Shown here: in pieces, positions 17,460 through 25,390 of the stretch
Position numbering within the stretch: the stretch's first letter is position 1
How the letters are laid out: each line of letters opens with the position of its first letter
Source of the DNA: JADFGZ01 sp965222345
GTDB lineage: Bacteria; Acidobacteriota; Terriglobia; 2-12-FULL-54-10
Reading direction: 5' to 3'
Assembly (NCBI GenBank): GCA_965222345.1
Contig: CBDCTS010000007.1
Span: forward strand, 682,001 to 746,000
Length of the DNA stretch: 64,000 nucleotides
Translations under genes and position numbers: made by a program
The notes under the pieces: model-generated
What the model was told of the DNA's origin: nothing
What the model saw: only the letters and a program-made list of their open reading frames with translations
Databases searched by the model: none

Positions 17460-17948
17460 CTAGTGCATCTGTGCGGGTGCTGAAGCAGGCGACACAGAAA
17501 GTCCTCCCAGTTTCTCTTTGAGATTCGCGGTCGCCTCCAGGAATAATTCCTTCGACTTTGCTTCAATCAGCTTGGCTCCCAGGATCGCCAATTGTCCGCC
17601 CAATGTTACCTCCGAAACAACCTGAACATCGGTGAATTCATCGGGTGCGGCTTTCAAGACAATCGTATCTATGGATTTCAACATCCCGTGGGCTCCTGAG
17701 ATGGTCTTGCCCTTGTTCGAAAGCACCATTCGGAATGGAGCCTCTTTTTCCAAAACCTCTGTATGAATCTTGAAGGTGGCCGAGATAAAGCCGACTCTTT
17801 GTTTGACGACAACCTCATAATGGCTATCATCCAGGATCTGCACCGATTGCACGGCAGGAAGACAGGAAGCAATCTTGTTGGGGTCGGTAATAAAGTCCCA
17901 AACTCGGTCGACGGAAGTTGGGACCTGGAAGGTCTCCTCTATTTTCAT
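17460..17948 (-). CDS. CoxG-like SRPBCC-fold protein
   Basis: The 162-aa product opens MKIEETFQVPTSVDRVWDFITDP, the standard start of CoxG (carbon monoxide dehydrogenase subunit G), an SRPBCC-fold protein thought to help maturation or membrane placement of molybdenum hydroxylases. The C-terminal part has the QLAILGAKLIEAKSKELF block of the family; there is no long membrane tail. It is the first gene of the minus-strand operon, 81 bases ahead of the FAD subunit. A promoter candidate lies at 18064-18093. Confidence 0.9.
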   Translation of the reverse strand: MKIEETFQVPTSVDRVWDFITDPNKIASCLPAVQSVQILDDSHYEVVVKQRVGFISATFKIHTEVLEKEAPFRMVLSNKGKTISGAHGMLKSIDTIVLKAAPDEFTDVQVVSEVTLGGQLAILGAKLIEAKSKELFLEATANLKEKLGGLSVSPASAPAQMH

Positions 17949-18063
17949 GGCACGCTCTTAAACGATGCAAGTAACTCCCCCGCGGTCCGTCCCTCTGTCG
18001 GGCACGTCCCTTTTTCCATCCGCGGCAAGCATACTCGCGCACCGTACCTGAAAGGGAGAGCGC

Positions 18064-18093
18064 ATTGTATGCCATAACCGAATACAGCCTCAA
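18064..18093 (-). promoter_or_regulatory. Candidate sigma-70 promoter for the molybdenum hydroxylase operon
   Basis: Read on the minus strand, TTGAGG (18093-18088) is followed after 18 bases by TACAAT (18069-18064). The -10 matches five of six consensus bases and the -35 four. It lies about 115 bases before the coxG-like start, facing that gene. Confidence 0.45.
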
Positions 18094-18154
18094 GCAAAAA
18101 AAATCGGACTTGGCAATGAGTCAATGTCGTGGCGGGCCGGCAAGGGGCATGGCG

Positions 18155-18168
18155 ACAGGTTCGCCTGT
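18155..18168. promoter_or_regulatory. Short hairpin in the divergent intergenic region
   Basis: The sequence ACAGG-TTCG-CCTGT forms a five-base stem with a TTCG tetraloop. An alternative fold pairs GGCGA with TCGCC at the same place. It lies between the divergent coxG-like and cyclic amidohydrolase genes (17949-18427), a 480-base region that otherwise holds only the promoter candidates listed. Its role, if any, is unknown. Confidence 0.3.
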
Positions 18169-18399
18169 GTCAAGAGCATATGAGGGAATTGGATCCCCCT
18201 TTTGCATGGTGATCCACAAACTCGCATGATCCCCTTTCTACGGCAGTTTCTCGCCTCTCCGTCCGCCGCCTTCAATCGATCGCCGAGTTTCCTCCCGCCA
18301 GTCACTGACTCTAGCCTGTCGGTAGTGATTGCGCCGCGCAGAATGCGCTGTTAAGAAATGAAGCAGCGGAAAGAAATCCGCGCCTTTTACGCAATCCGG

Positions 18400-18405
18400 T
18401 ATAAT
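18400..18405 (+). promoter_or_regulatory. Candidate -10 element for the cyclic amidohydrolase gene
   Basis: A perfect TATAAT lies 22 bases before the chosen ATG at 18428. No good -35 hexamer is found 16-18 bases upstream (TCCGCG at 17 bases). An in-frame ATG at 18404 overlaps this element and so is unlikely to be the start. Confidence 0.4.
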
Positions 18406-18427
18406 GAGCCTTTTCCCCGTAGAAATC

Positions 18428-19801
18428 ATGAAAGCAGACCTCGTCATTAAGAACGGTTGGGTGGTTACACCGGAACAAACCTTCCCGGGAGGCGTTGCGG
18501 TCCGGGAGGAGAAGTTTGTTGCCATCGGAGCAGATGATTGCTTGCCTGAAGGCAAGGAGGTAATCGATGCGAGGGGAAAACACATTCTTCCAGGACTTAT
18601 CGATGGCCATGTCCACTTCAGAGAACCGGGGCTTACCTACAAGGAAGATTTTGGAACAGGGTCAACCGCAGCAGTCTGCGGTGGCGTGACAACGGTAATC
18701 GATATGCCTAACGTGGTTCCCCCCACGGCGAGCGCGGACAAGGTAGAAGAAAAACAGCGCTTGGCGGAAGAGAAATCGCTGGCGGACTTCGGCATGCTTG
18801 GAGTCGTTGTCCAGACCAACACGGACCAGATTCTTCCAATGGCTGAAGCGGGCGTCGTGGGTTACAAAATCTTTTTCGGCGAAACCATCGGCAATCTTCC
18901 TTGCCCCGATGACGGAATGTGCATGGAGGCCTTTTCTTGTATCGCCCAATCCAAACTTCCCGTGGGTGTCCACGCCGAGAACCGCCAAATAATGAACCAT
19001 TGCACGAACAAGCTCAAAGCCGAAGGAAAAAACGACCCCATATATTGGGAATCATCGAGGCCGGATATTTGCGAGGCCGAATCTGTCTCCCATGCCCTGT
19101 TTTTTGCGGAGACCTTTGGCGCCAAGCTGCACGTCCTTCATATGAGTTCCAAGCAGGCCGCGCTCATGGTGAAGGACGCCAAGGCGCGAGGCCTAAGAGT
19201 AACCGCTGAAACCGGGCCGCACTACCTGCTGCGCGAGTACACCGACATGGCCGAGGTGGGGCCCCTTTTGAAAATGAACCCTCCCGTGCGAACCAAAGAC
19301 CATGCTGAAGTCCTCTGGGACGGTCTCCTCCAAGGGTATGTTGACATGCTAGCGACGGATCATTCACCTCATAGCATGGAAGAGAAGGGGACTGACATTA
19401 CAGGAAAGCTGCTGAAGCCGGCGATTTGGGATTGCCTTTCCGGTTTTTGCGGCGTCGAAACCGGAGTGCCTCTGATACTGACAGAGGTCAATAAGGGACG
19501 CCTGACTTTGAATCAGTATGTAAAGGTTGCCAGTGAGAACCCGGCAAAGGTTTGGCAGCTTTATCCCCAAAAGGGCGCCATTCGGCTCGGCTCGGACGGT
19601 GACGTGACTATCGTAGACATGGCCAAGGAGGGGGTAATCGATGCAAGCAAACTGCACAGCAAGAACAAACCAACTCCCTGGCACGGCTGGAAGGTCAAAG
19701 GAATGCCTGTCTGTACGATCGTCCGCGGCCACATTCAGATGCAGGATGGAAAGCCGGTTGGCAAGCCGATTGGCCGCATGCTGCGACCCGTCGTAAGCTA
19801 G
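18428..19801 (+). CDS. Dihydroorotase/allantoinase-like cyclic amidohydrolase
   Basis: The 457-aa product belongs to the cyclic amidohydrolases (dihydroorotase, allantoinase, hydantoinase), which open cyclic amide rings with a two-zinc centre. All expected metal ligands are visible: H61 and H63 in DGHVHFREPG, the carboxylated lysine K147 in GYKIFFGE, H182 in VHAEN, H238 in LHVLHMSS and D311 in ATDHSPH. HVHFREPG and ATDHSPH suggest dihydroorotase or allantoinase rather than hydantoinase. No other pyrimidine synthesis gene is near, and the divergent molybdenum hydroxylase suggests a catabolic role. The start at 18428 (MKADLVIKNG) fits the family and the -10 element at 18400. Confidence 0.88.
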   Translation: MKADLVIKNGWVVTPEQTFPGGVAVREEKFVAIGADDCLPEGKEVIDARGKHILPGLIDGHVHFREPGLTYKEDFGTGSTAAVCGGVTTVIDMPNVVPPTASADKVEEKQRLAEEKSLADFGMLGVVVQTNTDQILPMAEAGVVGYKIFFGETIGNLPCPDDGMCMEAFSCIAQSKLPVGVHAENRQIMNHCTNKLKAEGKNDPIYWESSRPDICEAESVSHALFFAETFGAKLHVLHMSSKQAALMVKDAKARGLRVTAETGPHYLLREYTDMAEVGPLLKMNPPVRTKDHAEVLWDGLLQGYVDMLATDHSPHSMEEKGTDITGKLLKPAIWDCLSGFCGVETGVPLILTEVNKGRLTLNQYVKVASENPAKVWQLYPQKGAIRLGSDGDVTIVDMAKEGVIDASKLHSKNKPTPWHGWKVKGMPVCTIVRGHIQMQDGKPVGKPIGRMLRPVVS

Positions 19802-19817
19802 AGATGAACCCACCAAG

Positions 19818-19839
19818 ACGGGGGTATCTCCGTCCCCGT
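19818..19839. terminator. Hairpin between convergent genes, possible bidirectional terminator
   Basis: ACGGGG (19818-19823) pairs with CCCCGT (19834-19839) around a ten-base loop. It sits between the convergent ends of the cyclic amidohydrolase (stop at 19801) and the luciferase-like gene (stop at 19839). There is no long T tract on either side. Confidence 0.4.
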
Positions 19840-20840
19840 TAAGCCACCTTCTTGACGATCTCCTCGGCGATCATCTGCAGATATTCGATCCGCGCCTTGG
19901 GCGCGCGGGGGAGATTGTAGATGGTAAAGCCGATCCGTTCCAACCCCATCTCGTCGCGGGCGCGGAGCAGGGTCTCCACGCAGTCCTTGGGCGAACCGTG
20001 GACTGTCCAGTCGTCAAGGGATCGATCAAACCCGAGTTGCAGCGGAACCATGGTCGATTCCTGCATCTCCCATGTGCGGTACATGCGAAAGGTCTTCTCG
20101 AGATACTGGCGGGCGGTCTGGGCGGCATCCTCCCTGCTCTTGCCCACCATGAGGCTGCGGGAGGCGCCGGTGGTCCCCTGCGCGGCATGGCCGGCATCCT
20201 GTCGGGCTTGGCGGTGGACGCCTGCCAGCTTCTGGATGTCTCTCCAGGATACCTGCGGTCCGAAGAAGACGCCATCGGCGATCCGGGCGGCTCGCTTGGT
20301 GGCCCCTTCGCTCTGCGCCCCCATCTCGATGGGAGGGTGAGGAATCTGGTAGGGGGCAAACCCCATGCGACCCCCCGTTACCTTCACGTATTGCCCGTGG
20401 TACGTCACCTCCTCGCCCGACCACAGCCGCTTCATCAGCCGGATGGATTCCTCCAGCTTCGGGACGCGGTCCTTGCGGCTGAGTCCAATGGTCTCCAACT
20501 CCTTCTCGCGGTAGCCGATGGCCACGCCCAACAGCAGGCGGCCGTGGGTGATGTGGTCCAGCGTGGCGACGTTTTCTGCAACCTCCACTGGGTTCAGGAG
20601 AGGTAGCAGAAGCACGGACGTCTTGATCTGCATGTGCCCCGTCTCGGGAGCCAGACGGGCGACGAGGGGGTACGGTTGGGGCCAGACGGTGGGGTGGGAA
20701 AGCCAATGTTGCCCCATGGAGACCCAGGCGAAGCCCATGGTGGAGGCAGCGCGCACGACCTCGATGGCTTCGTCGATGATCTGTGTGGGCGTGCGATCCG
20801 TGGGGCTCCAGAACGGCGTCAGGTGGAAACCAATTTGCAT
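19839..20840 (-). CDS. LLM-class flavin-dependent oxidoreductase
   Basis: The 333-aa product is a luciferase-like monooxygenase or F420/FMN-dependent oxidoreductase with the TIM-barrel fold. Visible features are MGFAWVSMGQHW near the N-terminus, VAENVATLDHITHGRLLLGVAIGYREKELETIG with the family's GR-LGVG-type motif, and SIRLMKRLWSGEEVTYHG. Members use reduced flavin to oxidise small molecules; RutA of uracil breakdown is one example, but there is no specific evidence for that function. It lies on the minus strand after the exported amidohydrolase gene with about 150 bases between, and could work on a product of the island. Confidence 0.88.
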   Translation of the reverse strand: MQIGFHLTPFWSPTDRTPTQIIDEAIEVVRAASTMGFAWVSMGQHWLSHPTVWPQPYPLVARLAPETGHMQIKTSVLLLPLLNPVEVAENVATLDHITHGRLLLGVAIGYREKELETIGLSRKDRVPKLEESIRLMKRLWSGEEVTYHGQYVKVTGGRMGFAPYQIPHPPIEMGAQSEGATKRAARIADGVFFGPQVSWRDIQKLAGVHRQARQDAGHAAQGTTGASRSLMVGKSREDAAQTARQYLEKTFRMYRTWEMQESTMVPLQLGFDRSLDDWTVHGSPKDCVETLLRARDEMGLERIGFTIYNLPRAPKARIEYLQMIAEEIVKKVA

Positions 20841-20992
20841 CCTAATGTGCCGCTAACCGAAATTTCTCATGGTAAGAATTGTTGTTCGCCTTTCCTGGCA
20901 GCCGTTACAAGGGGAATGACTTACAATCATTCCTTACTCAGCCATCAGTCTTCTCTCCCGAGTTTTCTGCCTTGTGTCCGTTGGTTGCGGTT

Positions 20993-22942
20993 TCAGTAAT
21001 TTGAGGCTCTGAAGACTGTTTTTCCGCCCACGGCAGTCAGTAGGGTCTTGATGGTGCCGATCTGATCCTCCGGAATCGTGAAATAATCCTTGTCAATCAC
21101 GATGAAATCAGCGAGCTTGCCTACCTCTAGCGAACCGATGTTTTTCTCGTTCAGCGCCTGTTCGGCCCCCCAGATCGTAGCCGCCTTCATGAGTGTCGCC
21201 CGATCCATCGCTTCCTGGCGCGCGTAAGTGACCCCGTCATGCGGCATCCGGCGGGTCACAAAGAATTCGATAAATCCCCAGATGTTGCCATCCCACTGGG
21301 GCGGATAGTCCATGTCCTTGGATTCGACCGGAACCTTGTTCAGGTGCGCGTCGGTGTTAAACACCGGACGCCCGCCGGCCTCCACCAAACTCTTCATGGG
21401 CGCCATCCAGCCCATATACTGCTCCCCATAAGCTTTCAGGAAAGCTCCTCCTTTAATGTTCCCCTGAACCTGGTATCCGTTAAAGCCCGGCATGATGTTG
21501 TATTGGACCATCTTCGGAACCTGATCGGGGCGAATGATCGGGTTGTGCTCGAAGCTGATCCGCGCGTTGCGGACCTGCTCCAGGGTCACCGTGCCCTCCG
21601 CCAGCGCCTCTTCGATGATTTGGAACAAGGCATCGTAGGTTCCATCGCTGTAGCCGTGCAGAAACGCAATTCGCAGTCCGGCCTCCAGCGCCGCCCGCAC
21701 ATTCTGGTAGCCGCCCTGATTTTCATAATCAGGCAAGTCGGCGCAATCCGGCCGGAGACCTCCTAATATATCCAGGACAGAGCCGCCGGCTCCCACTTCA
21801 CCGGTGCTGAGCGGCTTGGCAGTGGTACAGGCAAGACCCGTTTCCCAAGCTTCGTTGGAAACACCGGCATTCCAGATGTAGTCGTTGCCGATTCCCCGGA
21901 AGTCTCCCAGGTTCTGGTAAAAGAAATCGAGGTCCCCGTCAGGGCCGCCGCCGGCTATCAGGTTGGGGCCGGCATTATTCCCCCAAAGCGTGCCCACGTA
22001 CCAGGCCCACCGCACGGGCAACTCATCCCGCTCGTACAACAAACGGTAAATCTTCATAATGGAGGGGGAGCCGTAGTAATGGTTTCCAAAGGTGGTGATT
22101 CCTTGAGCCACCACGCATTCCAGCAGTTCCCGCTTCAGGAAGTCGATCGTGTCTTCGGTTCGCCCCCGCAGGAGAATGTCATACGTCACCCCGGTGCGCG
22201 CCTGCAATCCGAATACTTCGCGGCCCAGAATCCTTTCCATCTCTTCTTTGGCTCGGGTGTTGTTCATGCTGGGCCCGATGGCCTCGCTGGCAAACACCAT
22301 GAGAGGGTTGTCCGGGGCAAGTGTGTCCAAAAACTCCCGGGTAATCGTCCCCGGGTGTCCTCCTGCTTGCATAAAGAGGGGATAAACAATCTCTCTGGAA
22401 TCGGAGAGGCTGTTTCCGCCAAACACGCCCGCCCAAATCCATTTGCCGGGGCCCAATTCCTGCGCCCTCTGCCGAACCACCCGTTCGAGCGACCGCAACA
22501 CTTCGCTTTGTTCATTTCCCTTGGCGTATGTGATCTTCAGCTGCGGGTCGTTGTACTTCTGGGAAGTAAACTCCCCTTCCGCTCCGAACCAGTGCTCCAC
22601 AGCCCAGAGATGCGGATGGGTGTGGCCATCAATCAGGCCCGGCAGCACCCGCCGACCCTTGGCGTCCAGTACCTCGGTGTTCGGACCGGCCAGAAACCGG
22701 ATCTCGTCGTTGGTTCCGAGCGCCAGAATCCGGTCGTTCTTCACCGCCATAGCCTCGACCTCGGTCAGCCGCTCATCGATGGTAGCAATCTTGCCATTGA
22801 CGACAATCAGCTCCGGATAGGCATTCAACCGCTCCAGCTTCCTCGTCAAATCAGCGGCGCTTTGTCCCTGCGCACTTCCGGGCACAAGCAGGAAAATCAG
22901 GGCAAATAAAATCATGCTGCTAAAAAAGCCGGTTCGTTTCAT
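20993..22942 (-). CDS. Exported amidohydrolase, YtcJ-like
   Basis: The 649-aa product has a signal peptide (about residues 1-26, ending AQG) and an amidohydrolase-family metal-dependent hydrolase domain of the YtcJ-like type. The metal-binding HTH is at 107-109 in PGLIDGHTHPH. AFLHGYSDGTYDALFQIIEE and ISFEHNPIIRPDQVPKM carry later ligands, and the C-terminal strand reads IGSLEVGKLADFIVIDKDYFTIPEDQI. The family cleaves amide bonds of varied substrates, so the substrate cannot be named. The signal peptide puts it in the periplasm or outside the cell, upstream in the flow of substrate from the cytoplasmic enzymes nearby. Confidence 0.88.
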   Translation of the reverse strand: MKRTGFFSSMILFALIFLLVPGSAQGQSAADLTRKLERLNAYPELIVVNGKIATIDERLTEVEAMAVKNDRILALGTNDEIRFLAGPNTEVLDAKGRRVLPGLIDGHTHPHLWAVEHWFGAEGEFTSQKYNDPQLKITYAKGNEQSEVLRSLERVVRQRAQELGPGKWIWAGVFGGNSLSDSREIVYPLFMQAGGHPGTITREFLDTLAPDNPLMVFASEAIGPSMNNTRAKEEMERILGREVFGLQARTGVTYDILLRGRTEDTIDFLKRELLECVVAQGITTFGNHYYGSPSIMKIYRLLYERDELPVRWAWYVGTLWGNNAGPNLIAGGGPDGDLDFFYQNLGDFRGIGNDYIWNAGVSNEAWETGLACTTAKPLSTGEVGAGGSVLDILGGLRPDCADLPDYENQGGYQNVRAALEAGLRIAFLHGYSDGTYDALFQIIEEALAEGTVTLEQVRNARISFEHNPIIRPDQVPKMVQYNIMPGFNGYQVQGNIKGGAFLKAYGEQYMGWMAPMKSLVEAGGRPVFNTDAHLNKVPVESKDMDYPPQWDGNIWGFIEFFVTRRMPHDGVTYARQEAMDRATLMKAATIWGAEQALNEKNIGSLEVGKLADFIVIDKDYFTIPEDQIGTIKTLLTAVGGKTVFRASNY

Positions 22943-23394
22943 GAGTCTTTACCTCCAACTCCCAGGATTGTCGATCAGTATTGATTTGCGCTTCGTCTCT
23001 CCGCAAGATTCTCCCAGAAAACGGTCTAACCATCAAGAACCGTAATTCTTCGCACTCCAAACCGTTCTTCGTCTATCCCGCGTGTCGAAAACGCCATCAA
23101 CAACTTCCCCACACTTCTTACATCTCCATTGCGCCTCTCCCCAAGCAAAAAATAGGTGCTCCGCGAGTAGTCTGGGAAGGCCACTCACGAAGCACCTGCG
23201 CTTGTCATTCTTAAACGGGACAATCAGAAGATGAACTTCAAGCCAAACTGGATATGGCGAAGAGGATAGACATTGTGGGTATGAACATACCCCTAATCAA
23301 TATGGCGCATCATCGAATTGTGGAGTGGCCTGGCAACCCCCCGAGCAGGAAAAGCCTGCTGACCGTTCACTGCCCTGCGTCCGTTTTACTTCCC
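22943..23394. other. Intergenic region with receptor tail remnant
   Basis: About 450 bases without an intact gene, between the minus-strand amidohydrolase and the first ankyrin gene. It contains only the short TonB-receptor-like tail listed next. The rest (22943-23223) shows nothing recognisable; it may hold the amidohydrolase promoter. Confidence 0.6.
23224..23292 (-). pseudogene. Orphan 3' tail of an Oar-like TonB-dependent receptor
   Basis: The minus strand here reads GYVHTHNVYPLRHIQFGLKFIF followed by TGA, preceded in frame by TAG. The ending R.IQFGLKF.F with a terminal Phe is the hallmark last beta strand of Oar/carboxypeptidase-regulatory-type TonB receptors; the receptor at the window's right end finishes ARQVQFGLRFSF. 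Only about 22 codons survive, so this is the scar of a deleted or moved receptor gene. The match is short, hence the moderate confidence. Confidence 0.55.
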
Positions 23395-25206
23395 CTATTC
23401 TTTTGCCGAAGCATAATCCAGGCCAAATCGGCCGAGGACGCAAGCGCCGACTGGCTCGTTCGGGGGATCTTTAGCAGCGCCCAATTTGCGAAGCAACTCC
23501 GCAGTGCTGGGATGAGCAATGGCCCTCTGCAATAAGCCACGGGCGCTGGTGCCTGCCGCCAGACTCAACGGTGTCTGACCGCACCCGTTCCGCGCGTTTA
23601 GGTTGGCACCTTTGGACACCAAATACTCAACGACTGGGTCCGCTCCCACGAAAGCTGCCGTGTGCAGCGGTGTCCAGCCGGTGTCGGAAGCCTGATTGAT
23701 GTCGGCGCCCATTTCCACCAGCGTGTTTACGGCCGCCAATGATCTCTTCTGCTCCTCTTTTCCCATGTCATCTTTGCGTCCCAAGCCGGTAGCTACCAGC
23801 AGCGGCGTCCCATTGCCCTGAATCTGGTTGTACTGACCGTAATCCTTGTTGTTCACTTCTTCCGGATCGGATGCTGTTTTCACCGCCAACTCGGCTCCTC
23901 CTTCAGCCAGTACCCGCATGGAAACAACATCGTGAGCGGCGGCGGCCAGCATGAACGGCGTTGCCCCCTTCAGGCTAATTATGGGCTTTCGATTCCTCCG
24001 CAGTTGGGCAGGGGATTCCAGCAGTGGAACGTTGGGGTCCGCTCCATGCTCCAAGAGCGCCTTTGCCAGTTCCGGCATATTGAGACCAGCCAAAACTCCG
24101 CCACTCCGGGGGGCAGAGTATCCGACATTGGCCGCCACTGCGGCCGCCGCAGGCTTGGCGGGTTTCGCAGGCGCCGCGGCTGTGCTGGCAGCGCCGGGAA
24201 TGTCGCCCCTATCCAGCAAGACCACGGATTCTGGGTTATCAGCCGCTATACACCTTCCTCCACTTCCGGACCCACAAACCCTTCGGATTCCGGCAATTGA
24301 AATCCCGTTCAGAACTTTGAGGCCGTTCCGCATGCTGTAATGCAAGGCGGTCATACCATCGCCGGCGCTCCTTGCGTTCGGATCGGCGCCCTTCTCCAAC
24401 AGGAATAAAGCCAGCTTCTCGTGGCCGGCAGCGACTGCCATCAGCAAGGCGTTGCCTTCTTCCGGGGTACCCTCATTCACGTCCGCCCCCTTTTCCACCA
24501 GGAGCCGGGCGGTGTCCAGATCGCCGGCCTTGACAGCAAACAGCAATGGCGTATAACCGCCACTCGAAGTGACCGGAATGTCCCCTCCGTAAGTAGCGAA
24601 CACCATTGACTGGAATCCCTCGAATTTGTGGGACTTGGCGCGAACGTCCGCTCCGTTCTCAATCAACAGGCGCGCGACTTCCGGATGACCCTCCGCAATC
24701 GCCCACATCAACGCCGTCTGTCCCCTTCTGGGTTCCTTTGTGCTGATGTTCGCCCCATGGGCCAGCAGTGACTTCACCACTTCCACATTGCCGGCGCTCG
24801 CGGCTGTCATGAGGAGCGTCTCTCCACTCCACATCTGAGTATTCGGGTCCGCCTTGGCCTTCAAGAGCTTCTCTACCAAGGCAGCATTTCTGTTGTTGAT
24901 GGCCAGGGAGAGCGGTGTCACGCCGAGGTCGTTCGCTGCATTCACATCGGCGCCCGCACGAATCAAGAGGTCCGCCATCTCCAGATCATCCCGGTGCACT
25001 GCCCACGCCAGCGCCGTTGTGCCATCCGGCTGAGCCGCATTCACGTCGGCCTGCTGCCTCAGCAGGGAACGCACCGCTTCCTTGTCTCGGTTCTTGGCTG
25101 CCTCTGCCAGCCGAAGATCGTTCTCGGCAGCGCCCCCACCGGGAACCAATAGAAGAAATACCAGGCACACACCCGCAAGACTTTTGACTCTGGTTTTAAG
25201 GCTCAT
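23395..25206 (-). CDS. Exported ankyrin-repeat protein, module copy 1
   Basis: The 603-aa product has a signal peptide (about 1-27, ending GGAAE) and then some ten ankyrin repeats (for example DGTTALAWAVHRDDLEMADLLIRAGADVN, residues about 60-90). An Ala/Pro-rich insert at roughly 320-370 (AAAPAKPAKPAAAAV) splits the repeat array. Ankyrin stacks bind partner proteins, and the signal peptide implies a periplasmic or secreted scaffold. It is the last gene of a minus-strand set after the DUF1592-type and DUF1552 genes. The paralogue at 51850-53433 occupies the same place in a second set. The C-terminal block STAELLRKLG...GRFGLDYASAKE is also found in the remnant at 51644-51769. Confidence 0.9.
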   Translation of the reverse strand: MSLKTRVKSLAGVCLVFLLLVPGGGAAENDLRLAEAAKNRDKEAVRSLLRQQADVNAAQPDGTTALAWAVHRDDLEMADLLIRAGADVNAANDLGVTPLSLAINNRNAALVEKLLKAKADPNTQMWSGETLLMTAASAGNVEVVKSLLAHGANISTKEPRRGQTALMWAIAEGHPEVARLLIENGADVRAKSHKFEGFQSMVFATYGGDIPVTSSGGYTPLLFAVKAGDLDTARLLVEKGADVNEGTPEEGNALLMAVAAGHEKLALFLLEKGADPNARSAGDGMTALHYSMRNGLKVLNGISIAGIRRVCGSGSGGRCIAADNPESVVLLDRGDIPGAASTAAAPAKPAKPAAAAVAANVGYSAPRSGGVLAGLNMPELAKALLEHGADPNVPLLESPAQLRRNRKPIISLKGATPFMLAAAAHDVVSMRVLAEGGAELAVKTASDPEEVNNKDYGQYNQIQGNGTPLLVATGLGRKDDMGKEEQKRSLAAVNTLVEMGADINQASDTGWTPLHTAAFVGADPVVEYLVSKGANLNARNGCGQTPLSLAAGTSARGLLQRAIAHPSTAELLRKLGAAKDPPNEPVGACVLGRFGLDYASAKE

Positions 25207-25390
25207 GCTCGTTCCTCTCTTTCAACTTCCGTAATCGTTAGCGGTTTCCGAATGCGAATATTCGCTGGCTGCCATCCTAAACCAAGCGATGCCGGCTCCT
25301 GTTTGCGGCTCCCCAACCCTGTGGCCTCCCCCTTGCAGTTTCCTGCTACACATAACTGGAGAGGCCCCTGCTGTTCCGCAGGCGCGCGAT

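Noticed and set aside
13659..17948. Aerobic CO dehydrogenase
   Set aside because: The gene order fits, but the large subunit's active-site loop is AFRGFG, not the form I or form II CO dehydrogenase sequence.
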